64,000 nucleotides of DNA from a bacterium (GTDB lineage Bacteria > 4484-113 > JAFGCY01). The position numbers were made by a program, and so were the translations under genes. Of the stretch, positions 51,372-59,575 are shown piece after piece; position 1 is the stretch's first letter; the number at the start of each line of letters is the position of its first letter. The notes beneath the pieces were generated by a model. It was not told the origin of the DNA, ran no database searches, and was given only the letters and a program-made list of their open reading frames with translations. The stretch is from NCBI GenBank assembly GCA_020440605.1, contig JAGRNT010000002.1:186001-250000 (forward strand), in the 5' to 3' direction.

Positions 51372-51953
51372 GTGCGCATCACTTCCGGAGAACTCAAGGG
51401 CCGCGAGATCAGGCTGGCCAGGGGCAGCCGAGCCCGGCCTGCCACCGGCTTCGTTCGTGAGCTCGTGATGAACCTCTTCACTCCGGACAGACTGCGCAGG
51501 GGCGCATTCCTCGATATCTGTGCGGGTAGTGGCATTGTGGGGTTTGAGGCCCTTTCCAGAGGTGCGCAGATGCTCCTGAGCGTGGAGGTAGACCGACGCA
51601 CGGGTGATGACATCCGCAACATGGCGCGCGAATTCGGAGTGGAGGACAGGTTCCGCCTGCTGCGCGTGGATGGCCGGCGCTGCATGCCGGCAGTCAGCAA
51701 GCAGCTTTCCGGGGGAGTGAAACTGTCCTGCTGCTTCCTCGATCCTCCCTACATCAGGGATATGGCAAGTTCTTTACTTCCCGGTCTGCTCGCTGCGAAG
51801 GATGTCTGGGATGACGATGCGCTTATAATCATGCGAACTCCGGATGAACTGAACGAGTCCCAATCAGGTCTCGAATTCCTGGGCAGGAGACGTGCCGGCA
51901 ATGCCTGGCTGTGGATATTCAGGCCTCCACAGCCGGCGAACCCCGGGGAGTAG
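51372..51953 (+). CDS. rsmD: 16S rRNA (guanine-966-N2) methyltransferase RsmD
   Basis: 193 residues starting at GTG. Family opening RITSGELKGREIRLARG, RPATGFVRELVMNLF, SAM site FLDICAGSGIVGFEALSRGA, and the catalytic motif LDPPY. Modifies a 16S rRNA guanine of the small subunit. The start codon is placed by the conserved N-terminus and by TATAAT 6 bases upstream. Followed after 4 bp by another methyltransferase gene. Confidence 0.9.
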   Translation: MRITSGELKGREIRLARGSRARPATGFVRELVMNLFTPDRLRRGAFLDICAGSGIVGFEALSRGAQMLLSVEVDRRTGDDIRNMAREFGVEDRFRLLRVDGRRCMPAVSKQLSGGVKLSCCFLDPPYIRDMASSLLPGLLAAKDVWDDDALIIMRTPDELNESQSGLEFLGRRRAGNAWLWIFRPPQPANPGE

Positions 51954-51957
51954 ATAG

Positions 51958-52638
51958 ATGAGAGACCTCACTGTACCTGAGCAGAAGGAAATCTGGGATC
52001 GCCGCAATGCCAATGAATCGTTCAGGGATCTTGCGCCGGATCCGCGCGTGCTGCATTACATAGGAGATCTGCCTCAGCAGTCGCGCCGTGCCCTGGACTT
52101 GGGCTGCGGCAATGGCCGTCACCTGCTCCAGCTTGCCGAAATCGGCTGGCGTTGCACCGGGATAGACTGGAGCACGGAGGCCCTGGTTCAGACCCGCCAG
52201 GCTCTGAGCGGATTCGAGCAGACCACAAGCGTTCTCAACGGCGATTTCCGCCGTACCACTTTCAGTGGCAACTACTTCCATCTGATCCTGGCAATCGATG
52301 TGATCCACCATGGCAAACGCCGCGATCTGGAACGGGCCATCGCTGAGATCAAGCGCATCAAGGCCATCAGCGGCGACGTGCTGGTCAGCCTGCCGGGGAT
52401 GCGCAACGCACCGGCGGAACACCAGGCGGACTGGATTGAAGAGCAGACAGTAGTTCTGCGCAATGGTCTGGAAGTCGGCATCCCCCACCATTTCATCAAG
52501 GAAGAGGACATCGGCAAGCTGTTCAGGACATTTCGCAAGATCTCAGCCGAACGTGTCGTGCTGCCGATGCCACCCGGTGTGGAGCCACTGCACAGCATGC
52601 ATGAGAATGAGTGGTACTGGATCAGGCTAAGCGGTTGA
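51958..52638 (+). CDS. SAM-dependent methyltransferase (class I), substrate unknown
   Basis: 226 residues. Rossmann methyltransferase motifs: ALDLGCGNGRHLLQLAEIGW (SAM glycine loop), CTGIDWSTEALVQTRQ, HLILAIDVIHHGKRRDLERA (motif with Asp and His). Similar in outline to small-molecule methyltransferases of the TehB/UbiE type. GGGGAG precedes the ATG; adjacent to rsmD and probably co-transcribed. The substrate cannot be inferred. Confidence 0.84.
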   Translation: MRDLTVPEQKEIWDRRNANESFRDLAPDPRVLHYIGDLPQQSRRALDLGCGNGRHLLQLAEIGWRCTGIDWSTEALVQTRQALSGFEQTTSVLNGDFRRTTFSGNYFHLILAIDVIHHGKRRDLERAIAEIKRIKAISGDVLVSLPGMRNAPAEHQADWIEEQTVVLRNGLEVGIPHHFIKEEDIGKLFRTFRKISAERVVLPMPPGVEPLHSMHENEWYWIRLSG

Positions 52639-52679
52639 GCCTCAGCAGGAATGCTGTTTGCGGAGGCAGGGGAATCAAC

Positions 52680-52765
52680 GGAGAGGGAGGGATTCGAACC
52701 CTCGGTACGTATTACCGTACACCCGCTTTCCAGGCGAGCACCTTAAACCACTCGGTCACCTCTCC
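52680..52765 (-). tRNA. tRNA-Ser (anticodon GGA)
   Basis: 86 bases with acceptor GGAGAGG / CCTCTCC, a T-arm GAGGGTTCGAATCCCTC, anticodon loop CTGGAAA (anticodon GGA, decoding UCC/UCU) and a long variable arm typical of tRNA-Ser. The 3' CCA is not encoded. Confidence 0.95.
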
Positions 52766-52777
52766 TGAGGGCTGCTA

Positions 52778-52783
52778 ATTATA
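52778..52783 (-). promoter_or_regulatory. -10 box of the tRNA-Ser gene
   Basis: TATAAT at 52783-52778, giving a start near 52771, about 6 bases ahead of the mature tRNA; the -35 (CAGACG) is weak. Confidence 0.6.
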
Positions 52784-52829
52784 GCGCCGGAGAACGGAAA
52801 CGTCTGCCCTGCCCTGCAGTTTCAGTCCA

Positions 52830-53744
52830 TCAGTGGCGGATGGTGCTGCGCGTCTTGCGGGCCGAGGTCGCCGCATCCTTCTTCTCGATCAGTTCGATCA
52901 CCTTTCCGGCAATGTCAAGCCCAGTGGCACCTTCACTGCCTTCCAGTCCGGGGCTGCTGTTGACCTCCATCACCACCGGGCCATGGTTGCTGCGCAGCAT
53001 GTCCACACCGGCGAAACCCAGTCCCAGTTTCTTGGCACTGCGCACGGCTGTCATGCGCTCCTCAGGCGTGAGTTTGACCTTGCTGGCCGTTCCGCCACGG
53101 TGGAGGTTGGAGCGGAACTCTCCCGCCTGGGCCGTACGCTTCATCGCACTCACGACCTTGTCCCCGATCACGATCGCGCGGATGTCGGATCCACCTGCTT
53201 CCTTGATGAATTCCTGGACGAGGATGTTGGCACTCAGGCCTCGGAAGGCCTCGATTACGGAGCCTGCTGCCTGATTGGTTTCAGCCAGGACAACTCCAAT
53301 GCCCTGCGTTCCCTCAATCAGCTTGACAACCAACGGAGCCCCGCCAACCAGTTTCAGAAGTCCGTCGACATCCTGGGTGCTGTGTGCAAATCCAGTCACC
53401 GGCAGGCCGATACCTTCGCGCGCCAGGATCTGCAGGCTGCGCAGCTTGTCCCGGGAACGGGAGATTGCCTGGCTTTCATTGACACTGAAGACGTTCATCA
53501 TCTCGAACTGCCGAACCACCGCAGTGCCATAGAAGGTATTGCTCGCACCGATGCGGGGGATCACGGCATCATATCCGGTCAGGGGATGCCCCTGGTACAT
53601 GACCTGTGGCCTGTGCGAGGTGATGTCCATGTAGCAGCGCAGGTAATCAACCACACGCATTTCATGCCCCCGGGCCTCACCCGCTTCCTTCAGCCTGCGC
53701 GTCGAATACAGCGACGGCTTGCGTGACAGGATCAGAATTTTCAT
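52830..53744 (-). CDS. rimK: RimK-family ATP-grasp glutamate ligase
   Basis: 304 residues. ATP-grasp ligase: [20 protein letters not shown] at the start, [55 protein letters not shown] and the metal-binding end [20 protein letters not shown]. RimK adds glutamates to ribosomal protein S6 in E. coli; other homologues use different acceptors. The ATG overlaps the stop of the upstream protease-like gene (TGATG) with GGAGAGG as ribosome site. Confidence 0.92.
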   Translation of the reverse strand: MKILILSRKPSLYSTRRLKEAGEARGHEMRVVDYLRCYMDITSHRPQVMYQGHPLTGYDAVIPRIGASNTFYGTAVVRQFEMMNVFSVNESQAISRSRDKLRSLQILAREGIGLPVTGFAHSTQDVDGLLKLVGGAPLVVKLIEGTQGIGVVLAETNQAAGSVIEAFRGLSANILVQEFIKEAGGSDIRAIVIGDKVVSAMKRTAQAGEFRSNLHRGGTASKVKLTPEERMTAVRSAKKLGLGFAGVDMLRSNHGPVVMEVNSSPGLEGSEGATGLDIAGKVIELIEKKDAATSARKTRSTIRH

Positions 53745-54268
53745 CAGGAGTCCTCTCCACTGGGATTGTCATTGGAAATACCGGGCTGCAGCCTGCGGTG
53801 GCGTCGGCCTGCCAGATACGATTCACCTGTGTTGACCAGGAATCTGCCACGCAGTGCCTGACGGCCGATCAGCATCCGGAATTTCATGCTGTGCCTGCCG
53901 ATCAGAGTCAGCTCAATCGGCAGCCGCTGCCCCATCAGCTCCAGCGTTGTCAGGATAACGGGCCTGAAGGTGGTCTTGCCATGGCTGCTGCGCACATGGC
54001 GGTGGTCAATCACAGGGGCGGTGATGGTGATAGCCCGGTCCTCATTGCCCTGACGTGGGTGGATGGTGAAACGCACCATCTCCATGCCGTTCTCGGTGTA
54101 CACCAGGATGTCATGCGCATGCAGCGCAGAAGTGCGAGCTCCAGTATCGATCTTGGCCTTGATCCAGGGCCGGGCAAGATCAGGCAGTCGCACCCATTCG
54201 CGCCAGCCGATCGCCGGCAGCTCTGCCGCGTCGATCTCCGCACCGCTGATTCGCCGTTTGCCCGTCAC
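53744..54268 (-). CDS. RimB/ATP-dependent zinc-protease-type retropepsin-like protein
   Basis: 174 residues, start GTG 54268 with AGGGTG upstream. [19 protein letters not shown] carries the D-T-G-A motif of aspartic-protease-like RimB proteins, and [20 protein letters not shown] the second family motif. RimB trims glutamate tails made by RimK in some bacteria, and genes for the two are usually adjacent, as here. Confidence 0.85.
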   Translation of the reverse strand: MTGKRRISGAEIDAAELPAIGWREWVRLPDLARPWIKAKIDTGARTSALHAHDILVYTENGMEMVRFTIHPRQGNEDRAITITAPVIDHRHVRSSHGKTTFRPVILTTLELMGQRLPIELTLIGRHSMKFRMLIGRQALRGRFLVNTGESYLAGRRHRRLQPGISNDNPSGEDS

Positions 54269-54338
54269 GCAGTCACCCTGCGATCAGGTGGCAGATTTCC
54301 GCACCTTCTCATATGAGCTGATTGTACGGTATGTGTGC

Positions 54339-54355
54339 CTCAATCCGCGATTGAG
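54339..54355. repeat. Palindrome upstream of the rimB-rimK operon
   Basis: CTCAATC-CGC-GATTGAG, 7-bp perfect arms. It lies 13 bases upstream of a TACAAT (54326-54321) that could be the operon -10, so it may be an operator. No T-run, so not a terminator. The rest of the gap 54269-54452 shows nothing else. Confidence 0.5.
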
Positions 54356-54452
54356 TGGAACCGGTGGAAGGGATTTCCCACGCCTTCACGGCACTTCGCT
54401 GGCAACAACCTGGCGGCGCGGTCTGGAGATCAACGGGCGGCGAACCAAAACC

Positions 54453-57400
54453 TCATTCAGTGCCGGAAGCTTCCTGCCGTGCAAGTTCCTGCGCTCTGTT
54501 CCCGGCTAACTGCCGGAAGATCATCGGCACAACGATCAGCGTCAGTCCAGTACTGACGAGCAGTCCACCGATGATTGCCCAGGCCATGGGAGCCCACATG
54601 CTGCCTCCCCATATTCCCAGCGGCAGCAGTCCGCCGATCGTGGTGGCCGTTGTCAGGATGATCGGTCTGAGTCTGGCCGCTCCTGCACCCGCGATTGCCT
54701 CGTCCAGCGGTGCTCCATGGCGCAGCCGTTCCATGATGAAGTCCATCAGCACGATGCTGTTGTTGACTACGATGCCGGCCAGTGAGATCAGCCCGAGCCC
54801 CGCCGTGAATCCGAAGGGCCAGCCACTTACGTACAGCCCGAGGATGGCGCCGATCAGTGACAGGGGAATGGCGATGAACACCACGAATGCGATGCGGATG
54901 CTGCGGAACTGGGCCACCAGTACGAGGATGATCAGCAGCAGGGCAACCCCGCTGGCGGATCCGAGGCCTGCGAATGCTTCGCTGCTCTCCTCGGCCTCAC
55001 CACTGATGATGATGCGGTATCCCGGCTTGATGTCGATCCCGTTGAGAGCCGGCTGAACTTCCTTCAGTGCATCACTGGCCAGTCTGCCATTTGCCATGTT
55101 GGCACTGACTACCAGTTCCCGCTCACGGTCGGTACGGTCAATCTGGCTCGTTACATGTCGTGATTCATAATGCGCCACGCTGCTGAGCGGGACCGGGCTG
55201 TTGCCTGGTCCACTGTGGAGGTAGAAGCTCTCGAGATCCGTGGCATCATCGCGCCTTTCATGCATTACACGCATCATCACGGGTATCGTTCGGCTTGGTG
55301 CGCGGTACTGGGTGACCTCCAGACCACTGGTGTTGATCAGGGTCACTCGGTTGACATCGTAGCGCGTCATGCCGATGGCACGCAGCTGGCTTTCATCAAC
55401 AACCAGTTCCAGGTGGCGGCTGTCAACCCCGAAGCTGTCACGGATGTCGATCACATCCTCAGCGGTGCCGAGCGCAGCCTTGATCTCCCTGCCGATTGCC
55501 TTGAGTTCCTCTAGATTCTCTCCCCGGACCTTGATCTGGATCGGTGCTCCGACAGGTGGCCCCTGCTCCAGGCTGCGCACGATCACTTCGGCACCGGCTA
55601 CACGTTGCTGGGCTTCACTCCTGAGCAGCGGCACAAGCCTTGCGGATTCCGCCCTGTCAGTGGTGTTGACGAGAAACTCCGCATACCATGAGGCGCGGGC
55701 CAGTGGGACGCGGTTGTAGTAGTACATCGGACCACCCTGGCCGATGTTGGCAACGAAGCTGGTGACCCCTTCCTGCTCCGCGAGGATCCGCTCCATATCC
55801 TCCACCGCCCGCTCAGTCTCACTCAGGGCCGTACCCTCAGGCATGTATAGATCTATCGTGAACTGGTTGCGGTCCGCCGAGGGAAAGAACTGCACACCCA
55901 GGCGTCCGAAGAGGGCCATGCTGCCGATGAAAGTAAGGATCACGATCGCGCCCGTCAGCAGACGCTGTCGCTGTGTCCAGGCCAGCACCGGAGCATAGGC
56001 TCGCTCCAGCCAGCCCATCAGTCCTCCGAGGGGGCTGAAGTTCAGTGCTCCCCTTCCGGGGCGGATGGCCACACTGCAGATTGCGGGGGTGACCGTCAGC
56101 GCGATGAGGTAGCTCAGCAGGATTGCAGCACTGACCGTGAGTGGAATGTCACGTACGAATTCACCGCTCTCGGCATGCATGGCCAGCAGCGGCAGGAAGG
56201 CGAAGACCGTGGTCAGGGTACTTGTCAGCATCGGCATCGCCAGCTCGGTGGTTGCCCTGATGGCTGCCTCGCGGCGTTCGACCCCGCGTTCCATGTATCG
56301 TGAGACGTTGTCCGCCACGACGATCGCGTTGTCAACCAGCATGCCGATGGCGATGATCAGTCCGGCGATGCTCATCTGCTGCAGGCTGGTACCCAATAGG
56401 CTCATCACGGCGAAACAGGAGACCAGAACGAGCGGGATAGCCAGACCGACCGGAATTGTGCTTCGCAGTCCCATGAACAGGAACACCACCAGCACCACGA
56501 GCAGGATCCCGGTATACAGGTTCGAGAGGAAGTTGCCGATCTGCAGCCCTACCTGCATCGGCTGGTCATGAACTACCGTCAGATTCAGGTCGGAGGGGAT
56601 GCTGGAGCGGATATCAGCGATTTCAGCATCAATCTGCCTGCCGAGCTGCATCACGTTGCGGCCACTCTTCATCACGACACTGATCAGCACTGCCGGCTGT
56701 CCGTTGACACGGGTCAGGTAGTTGGCCGGGTCCTCATACCCATACGTAACATCGCCAAGATCCCCAACCCGCAGCTGGCCACCGCCCTGCATTCCACTCA
56801 CCGGCAGTCGGCGGATCGCCTCAAGGGAATCAAACTCGCCACTTGAGTCGATCGTCCAGCGTGAACCCTCGCTTTCCAGTTCGCCGCCAGGCATCAGGAC
56901 ATTCGTGCCCTGCAGGCTGCCCAGCAGACTATCCAGGTTGATGTTGTAGCGGGCCATCCGCAACTGGTCGAACTCCAGCCAGATTCGCTCCTCCTGCTCA
57001 CCCCAGACCTGTACGCGACCGGCCGCCGGCAGCAGACTGATACGCTTGCGGATTCGTTCCGCGAAGGCTGCCAGCTCCCTCGGGCTGTAGTCCTCGCCGC
57101 TCAGGGCAATGATGTGGCTGGAGGTATCGAAGAACTCGTCGTCAACTATCGGCTCGCTCGCCCCTTCCGGCAGGGTGTCTCGCATCGTGGCGATCTTTGC
57201 ACGCAGCCTGTCCCAGATCTGCGGCACCTCCCTCACGGGAGTATCGTCATCCAGCTTGATGAACATCACCGACACCGAGTAGCGCGAGGCTGACCCGATC
57301 TCGTTTACTTCCGCAATCTCGGCAGCCACATCCTCTAGGGGCTTAGTGACATACTGCTCGATGTCCTCGGGCATCGCACCGGGGAAGAAGGTGATCAGCC

Positions 57401-57536
57401 TGGCACCGCGGATCGTGATCTCCGGGTCCTCGCGCCGGCTCATCGTGAAGAAGTAGCTCAGCCCCCAGAGTACGATCAGCAGCACGCAGATCGTCGTCAG
57501 GGTGGGGAATCGGACAGCCAGCCTCGTGATCAGCAT
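54453..57536 (-). CDS. RND efflux pump, inner-membrane transporter (AcrB/HAE family)
   Basis: 1027 residues, full-length RND protein: N-terminal membrane helix (LTTICVLLIVLWGLSYFFTM), two large periplasmic loops, and twelve membrane segments; TM4 carries the proton-relay Asp in GMLVDNAIVVADNVSRYMER. The periplasmic start TFFPGAMPEDIEQYVTKPLE is typical of the heavy-metal/multidrug branch. Starts 2 bases after the MFP stop with GGAG as ribosome site. No TolC-type outer channel in the window, so it must be supplied elsewhere. Confidence 0.93.
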   Translation of the reverse strand: MLITRLAVRFPTLTTICVLLIVLWGLSYFFTMSRREDPEITIRGARLITFFPGAMPEDIEQYVTKPLEDVAAEIAEVNEIGSASRYSVSVMFIKLDDDTPVREVPQIWDRLRAKIATMRDTLPEGASEPIVDDEFFDTSSHIIALSGEDYSPRELAAFAERIRKRISLLPAAGRVQVWGEQEERIWLEFDQLRMARYNINLDSLLGSLQGTNVLMPGGELESEGSRWTIDSSGEFDSLEAIRRLPVSGMQGGGQLRVGDLGDVTYGYEDPANYLTRVNGQPAVLISVVMKSGRNVMQLGRQIDAEIADIRSSIPSDLNLTVVHDQPMQVGLQIGNFLSNLYTGILLVVLVVFLFMGLRSTIPVGLAIPLVLVSCFAVMSLLGTSLQQMSIAGLIIAIGMLVDNAIVVADNVSRYMERGVERREAAIRATTELAMPMLTSTLTTVFAFLPLLAMHAESGEFVRDIPLTVSAAILLSYLIALTVTPAICSVAIRPGRGALNFSPLGGLMGWLERAYAPVLAWTQRQRLLTGAIVILTFIGSMALFGRLGVQFFPSADRNQFTIDLYMPEGTALSETERAVEDMERILAEQEGVTSFVANIGQGGPMYYYNRVPLARASWYAEFLVNTTDRAESARLVPLLRSEAQQRVAGAEVIVRSLEQGPPVGAPIQIKVRGENLEELKAIGREIKAALGTAEDVIDIRDSFGVDSRHLELVVDESQLRAIGMTRYDVNRVTLINTSGLEVTQYRAPSRTIPVMMRVMHERRDDATDLESFYLHSGPGNSPVPLSSVAHYESRHVTSQIDRTDRERELVVSANMANGRLASDALKEVQPALNGIDIKPGYRIIISGEAEESSEAFAGLGSASGVALLLIILVLVAQFRSIRIAFVVFIAIPLSLIGAILGLYVSGWPFGFTAGLGLISLAGIVVNNSIVLMDFIMERLRHGAPLDEAIAGAGAARLRPIILTTATTIGGLLPLGIWGGSMWAPMAWAIIGGLLVSTGLTLIVVPMIFRQLAGNRAQELARQEASGTE

Positions 57537-57538
57537 TG

Positions 57539-58834
57539 TCAGTGGCTCCGGTTGTCCAGTCCCGTGATCTCGGAAATGCCGAGCGCATCCACAATCACCA
57601 CGTCGTCACCTTCCGCAAGCCGGTTCTGTCCGTTGACAATCACCTGGTCATCAGTCGAGAGACCATCCACGAAAACGAGCCCACCCCGATCCGCAAGCCG
57701 CTCTACGGGAATCCGAACGGCCCTGCCATCCCTGGCAACGAAGACCGCATCATCAATGATTGCATTTTCGCGGATCACCAGGCCTCCCGGGTTCTCACTG
57801 AATCCCAGCGTCACGAGTGCAACCATGCCAGGCACGATTCCCTCAGGAGCGGAAGACATGACAAGCGTAACCGGGAATGCCCGGGTCAGCGCACTGGCCC
57901 GCGGCGCAATCGTCACGAGCGTGGCCCTGGTCTGATCAGCGGGACTCGCGGGAAAACTCACATCCGCCATGTCGCCGGGACTGATGGCCGCAAGATCACC
58001 TTCCGGAATCTCCGTGCGGATCTCAAGACTACTGAGGTCAGCCAGTTCGATAACCGGGCTGCCGGCCAGCACGTTCTGTCCCGGTTCAAGCATCCGCATC
58101 GTGACCGTACCGCTGATCGGTGCTCGAAGTTCCGTATGGGCCAGCTGCGTACGAGCCATTTCAAGTCCACCACTGCTTGCCTGCAGGGCTCCTTTCGCCA
58201 GATCTATCTGTTCCAGGCGAGGACCTTCTTCAGAGAGTGCAAGCTGCTGCCTGGCCTGAACAACGCTTTCCTCGGCCTGGCGTTTTGCCATGTCCAGCGC
58301 ATCCAGCTCACTGCGGCTGACAACACCCTGGGCAAACAGCAGACTCAGTCGCTCATGATCTCGCGTGATACGTTCAAGTGCAGCCTCCGCACTGGCAACA
58401 GCCGCCCTGGCCTGGGTCAGTTCCTGAGGTCGGCTGCCGTTCTGCAGCAACCTTAACTGAGCTTCAGCCTGCTGGCTGGCACCTTCCGCCTGATACACCT
58501 GTGCCTGATACAGATCATCTTCCAGTCTTGCCAGCAGCTGTCCTGCCTTGACCTGCTCACCTTCCTCGACCAGCACGGCTGCAACTTCGCCGCTGAGCTG
58601 GAAACCGAGCTGAACCTGGGCGGAACTCTGCACCGTACCTGACAGAGGAGCCCTGAAGTCCACCTCGTTGCCGGAACGGGGACTTTCCACACGGACAGCA
58701 GTTGGAATGCTTTCTGCTGAGGATTCCGCTTTTGCTGCATAGCGGGGTCCATTGCATGATGCCAGCAACAGGCATGTAAACAGCATGGACACTGCGCAGA
58801 ATTTCCGGAAGCTTGTTGATTCGTTGAAGTGCAT
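57539..58834 (-). CDS. RND efflux periplasmic adaptor (membrane fusion protein), lipoprotein
   Basis: 431 residues; lipobox LLLASC. Biotinyl-lipoyl-like domain (VAAVLVEEGEQVKAGQLLAR), alpha-hairpin (about 125-220, A- and Q-rich), second lipoyl half (LRAPISGTVTMRMLEPGQNV), then beta-barrel and membrane-proximal domains. Joins the RND pump to an outer channel. AAAGGG precedes the ATG. An extended -10 (58872-58864) lies upstream. Confidence 0.92.
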   Translation of the reverse strand: MHFNESTSFRKFCAVSMLFTCLLLASCNGPRYAAKAESSAESIPTAVRVESPRSGNEVDFRAPLSGTVQSSAQVQLGFQLSGEVAAVLVEEGEQVKAGQLLARLEDDLYQAQVYQAEGASQQAEAQLRLLQNGSRPQELTQARAAVASAEAALERITRDHERLSLLFAQGVVSRSELDALDMAKRQAEESVVQARQQLALSEEGPRLEQIDLAKGALQASSGGLEMARTQLAHTELRAPISGTVTMRMLEPGQNVLAGSPVIELADLSSLEIRTEIPEGDLAAISPGDMADVSFPASPADQTRATLVTIAPRASALTRAFPVTLVMSSAPEGIVPGMVALVTLGFSENPGGLVIRENAIIDDAVFVARDGRAVRIPVERLADRGGLVFVDGLSTDDQVIVNGQNRLAEGDDVVIVDALGISEITGLDNRSH

Positions 58835-58863
58835 TTCCCTTTCCCAAACTCTCGCGACAGACT

Positions 58864-58872
58864 AGATTACCA
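58864..58872 (-). promoter_or_regulatory. Extended -10 promoter of the efflux operon
   Basis: TGG-TAATCT (58872-58864), about 23 bases before the ATG at 58834 after allowing for the start point; no -35. Confidence 0.5.
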
Positions 58873-59019
58873 GTATTTATGCCGATTATTTCATATACGG
58901 TGTTATTTGATTTGCGGAATCTGGAAGCTGTGAAGGCCTGATGAACAAGTTCACGAGTCCACTTCCTCTGGCAATGCTAAAATCAGCATTCCCCGCTGGG
59001 AATCTGGACCAGAACCGTC

Positions 59020-59502
59020 ATGCCACATCGTTTCCAATCAACTGAAGTAGAGCTGTTCGAATTCCTGCTTGAGGATGAATTCGAATTCTCCGCTACGCCG
59101 GAGCGAGTCTGGCAGGCCCTTACCGTGGATATTGGATCGTGGTGGAAGGCCCCATACACACTGCTTAGTGATACGGAGGAAGTCCGTCTGGAGGCCACCG
59201 TCGGCGGGAGATTCATGGAATCCTGTGGCGGCGAGGATGGTGCCTTGCTGGGACTTGTCACGGAAATCGTCCGTGGCCGCCTGATCCGCATCCGCATTCT
59301 GAGACCACGGGCCGGGATCTTTCCGCATGAGGTCTGCTTCACCCTCGAGAAACAGTCCGACGACAGCTGCATGCTGAAGCTCAGGCATGAGTCGTGGCTC
59401 AAGCGCGGAGAGCACGCTGAGATCAGTAAGCACAGCATTCTCACGACATGGCAGGCTGTTCTGGACGACAGATTGCGCAAGTTCCTGAGTACAGCCGGAT
59501 AA
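59020..59502 (+). CDS. SRPBCC (START/AHSA1-like) domain protein
   Basis: 160 residues. Hydrophobic ligand-binding helix-grip pattern: FEFSATPERVWQALTVDIGS WW at the start, VRLEATVGGRFMESCGGEDG, GRLIRIRILRPR, then a C-terminal helix. AHSA1/polyketide-cyclase-like proteins bind lipids, hydrophobic ligands or act as transcription partners; the ligand cannot be told. TAAAAT (58978-58983) lies upstream; a hairpin ATTCCC-CGCT-GGGAAT is in the leader. Ribosome site is weak. Confidence 0.8.
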   Translation: MPHRFQSTEVELFEFLLEDEFEFSATPERVWQALTVDIGSWWKAPYTLLSDTEEVRLEATVGGRFMESCGGEDGALLGLVTEIVRGRLIRIRILRPRAGIFPHEVCFTLEKQSDDSCMLKLRHESWLKRGEHAEISKHSILTTWQAVLDDRLRKFLSTAG

Positions 59503-59531
59503 GCTGCCCAGCAGGCCCGGCAGAAAACAGA

Positions 59532-59553
59532 AAGGCCGCCCGCAGGCGGCCTT
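59532..59553. terminator. Bidirectional terminator between convergent genes
   Basis: AAGGCCGCC-CGCA-GGCGGCCTT (9-bp arms); the minus-strand side is followed by TCTGTTTTCTG, the plus side by GTGAATTCTTTC. It serves both the SRPBCC gene and the lipoprotein gene. Confidence 0.88.
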
Positions 59554-59575
59554 GTGAATTCTTTCTGATCCGTGA

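Noticed and set aside
48400-52638. Multi-gene defence island around the SIR2-TPR gene
   Set aside because: Neighbours are rsmD, a plain methyltransferase, recX and cinA; no nuclease, reverse transcriptase, integrase or atypical composition was seen.
52639-52829. Integration site at tRNA-Ser
   Set aside because: No integrase, no repeated tRNA 3' end nearby and flanking genes look native.
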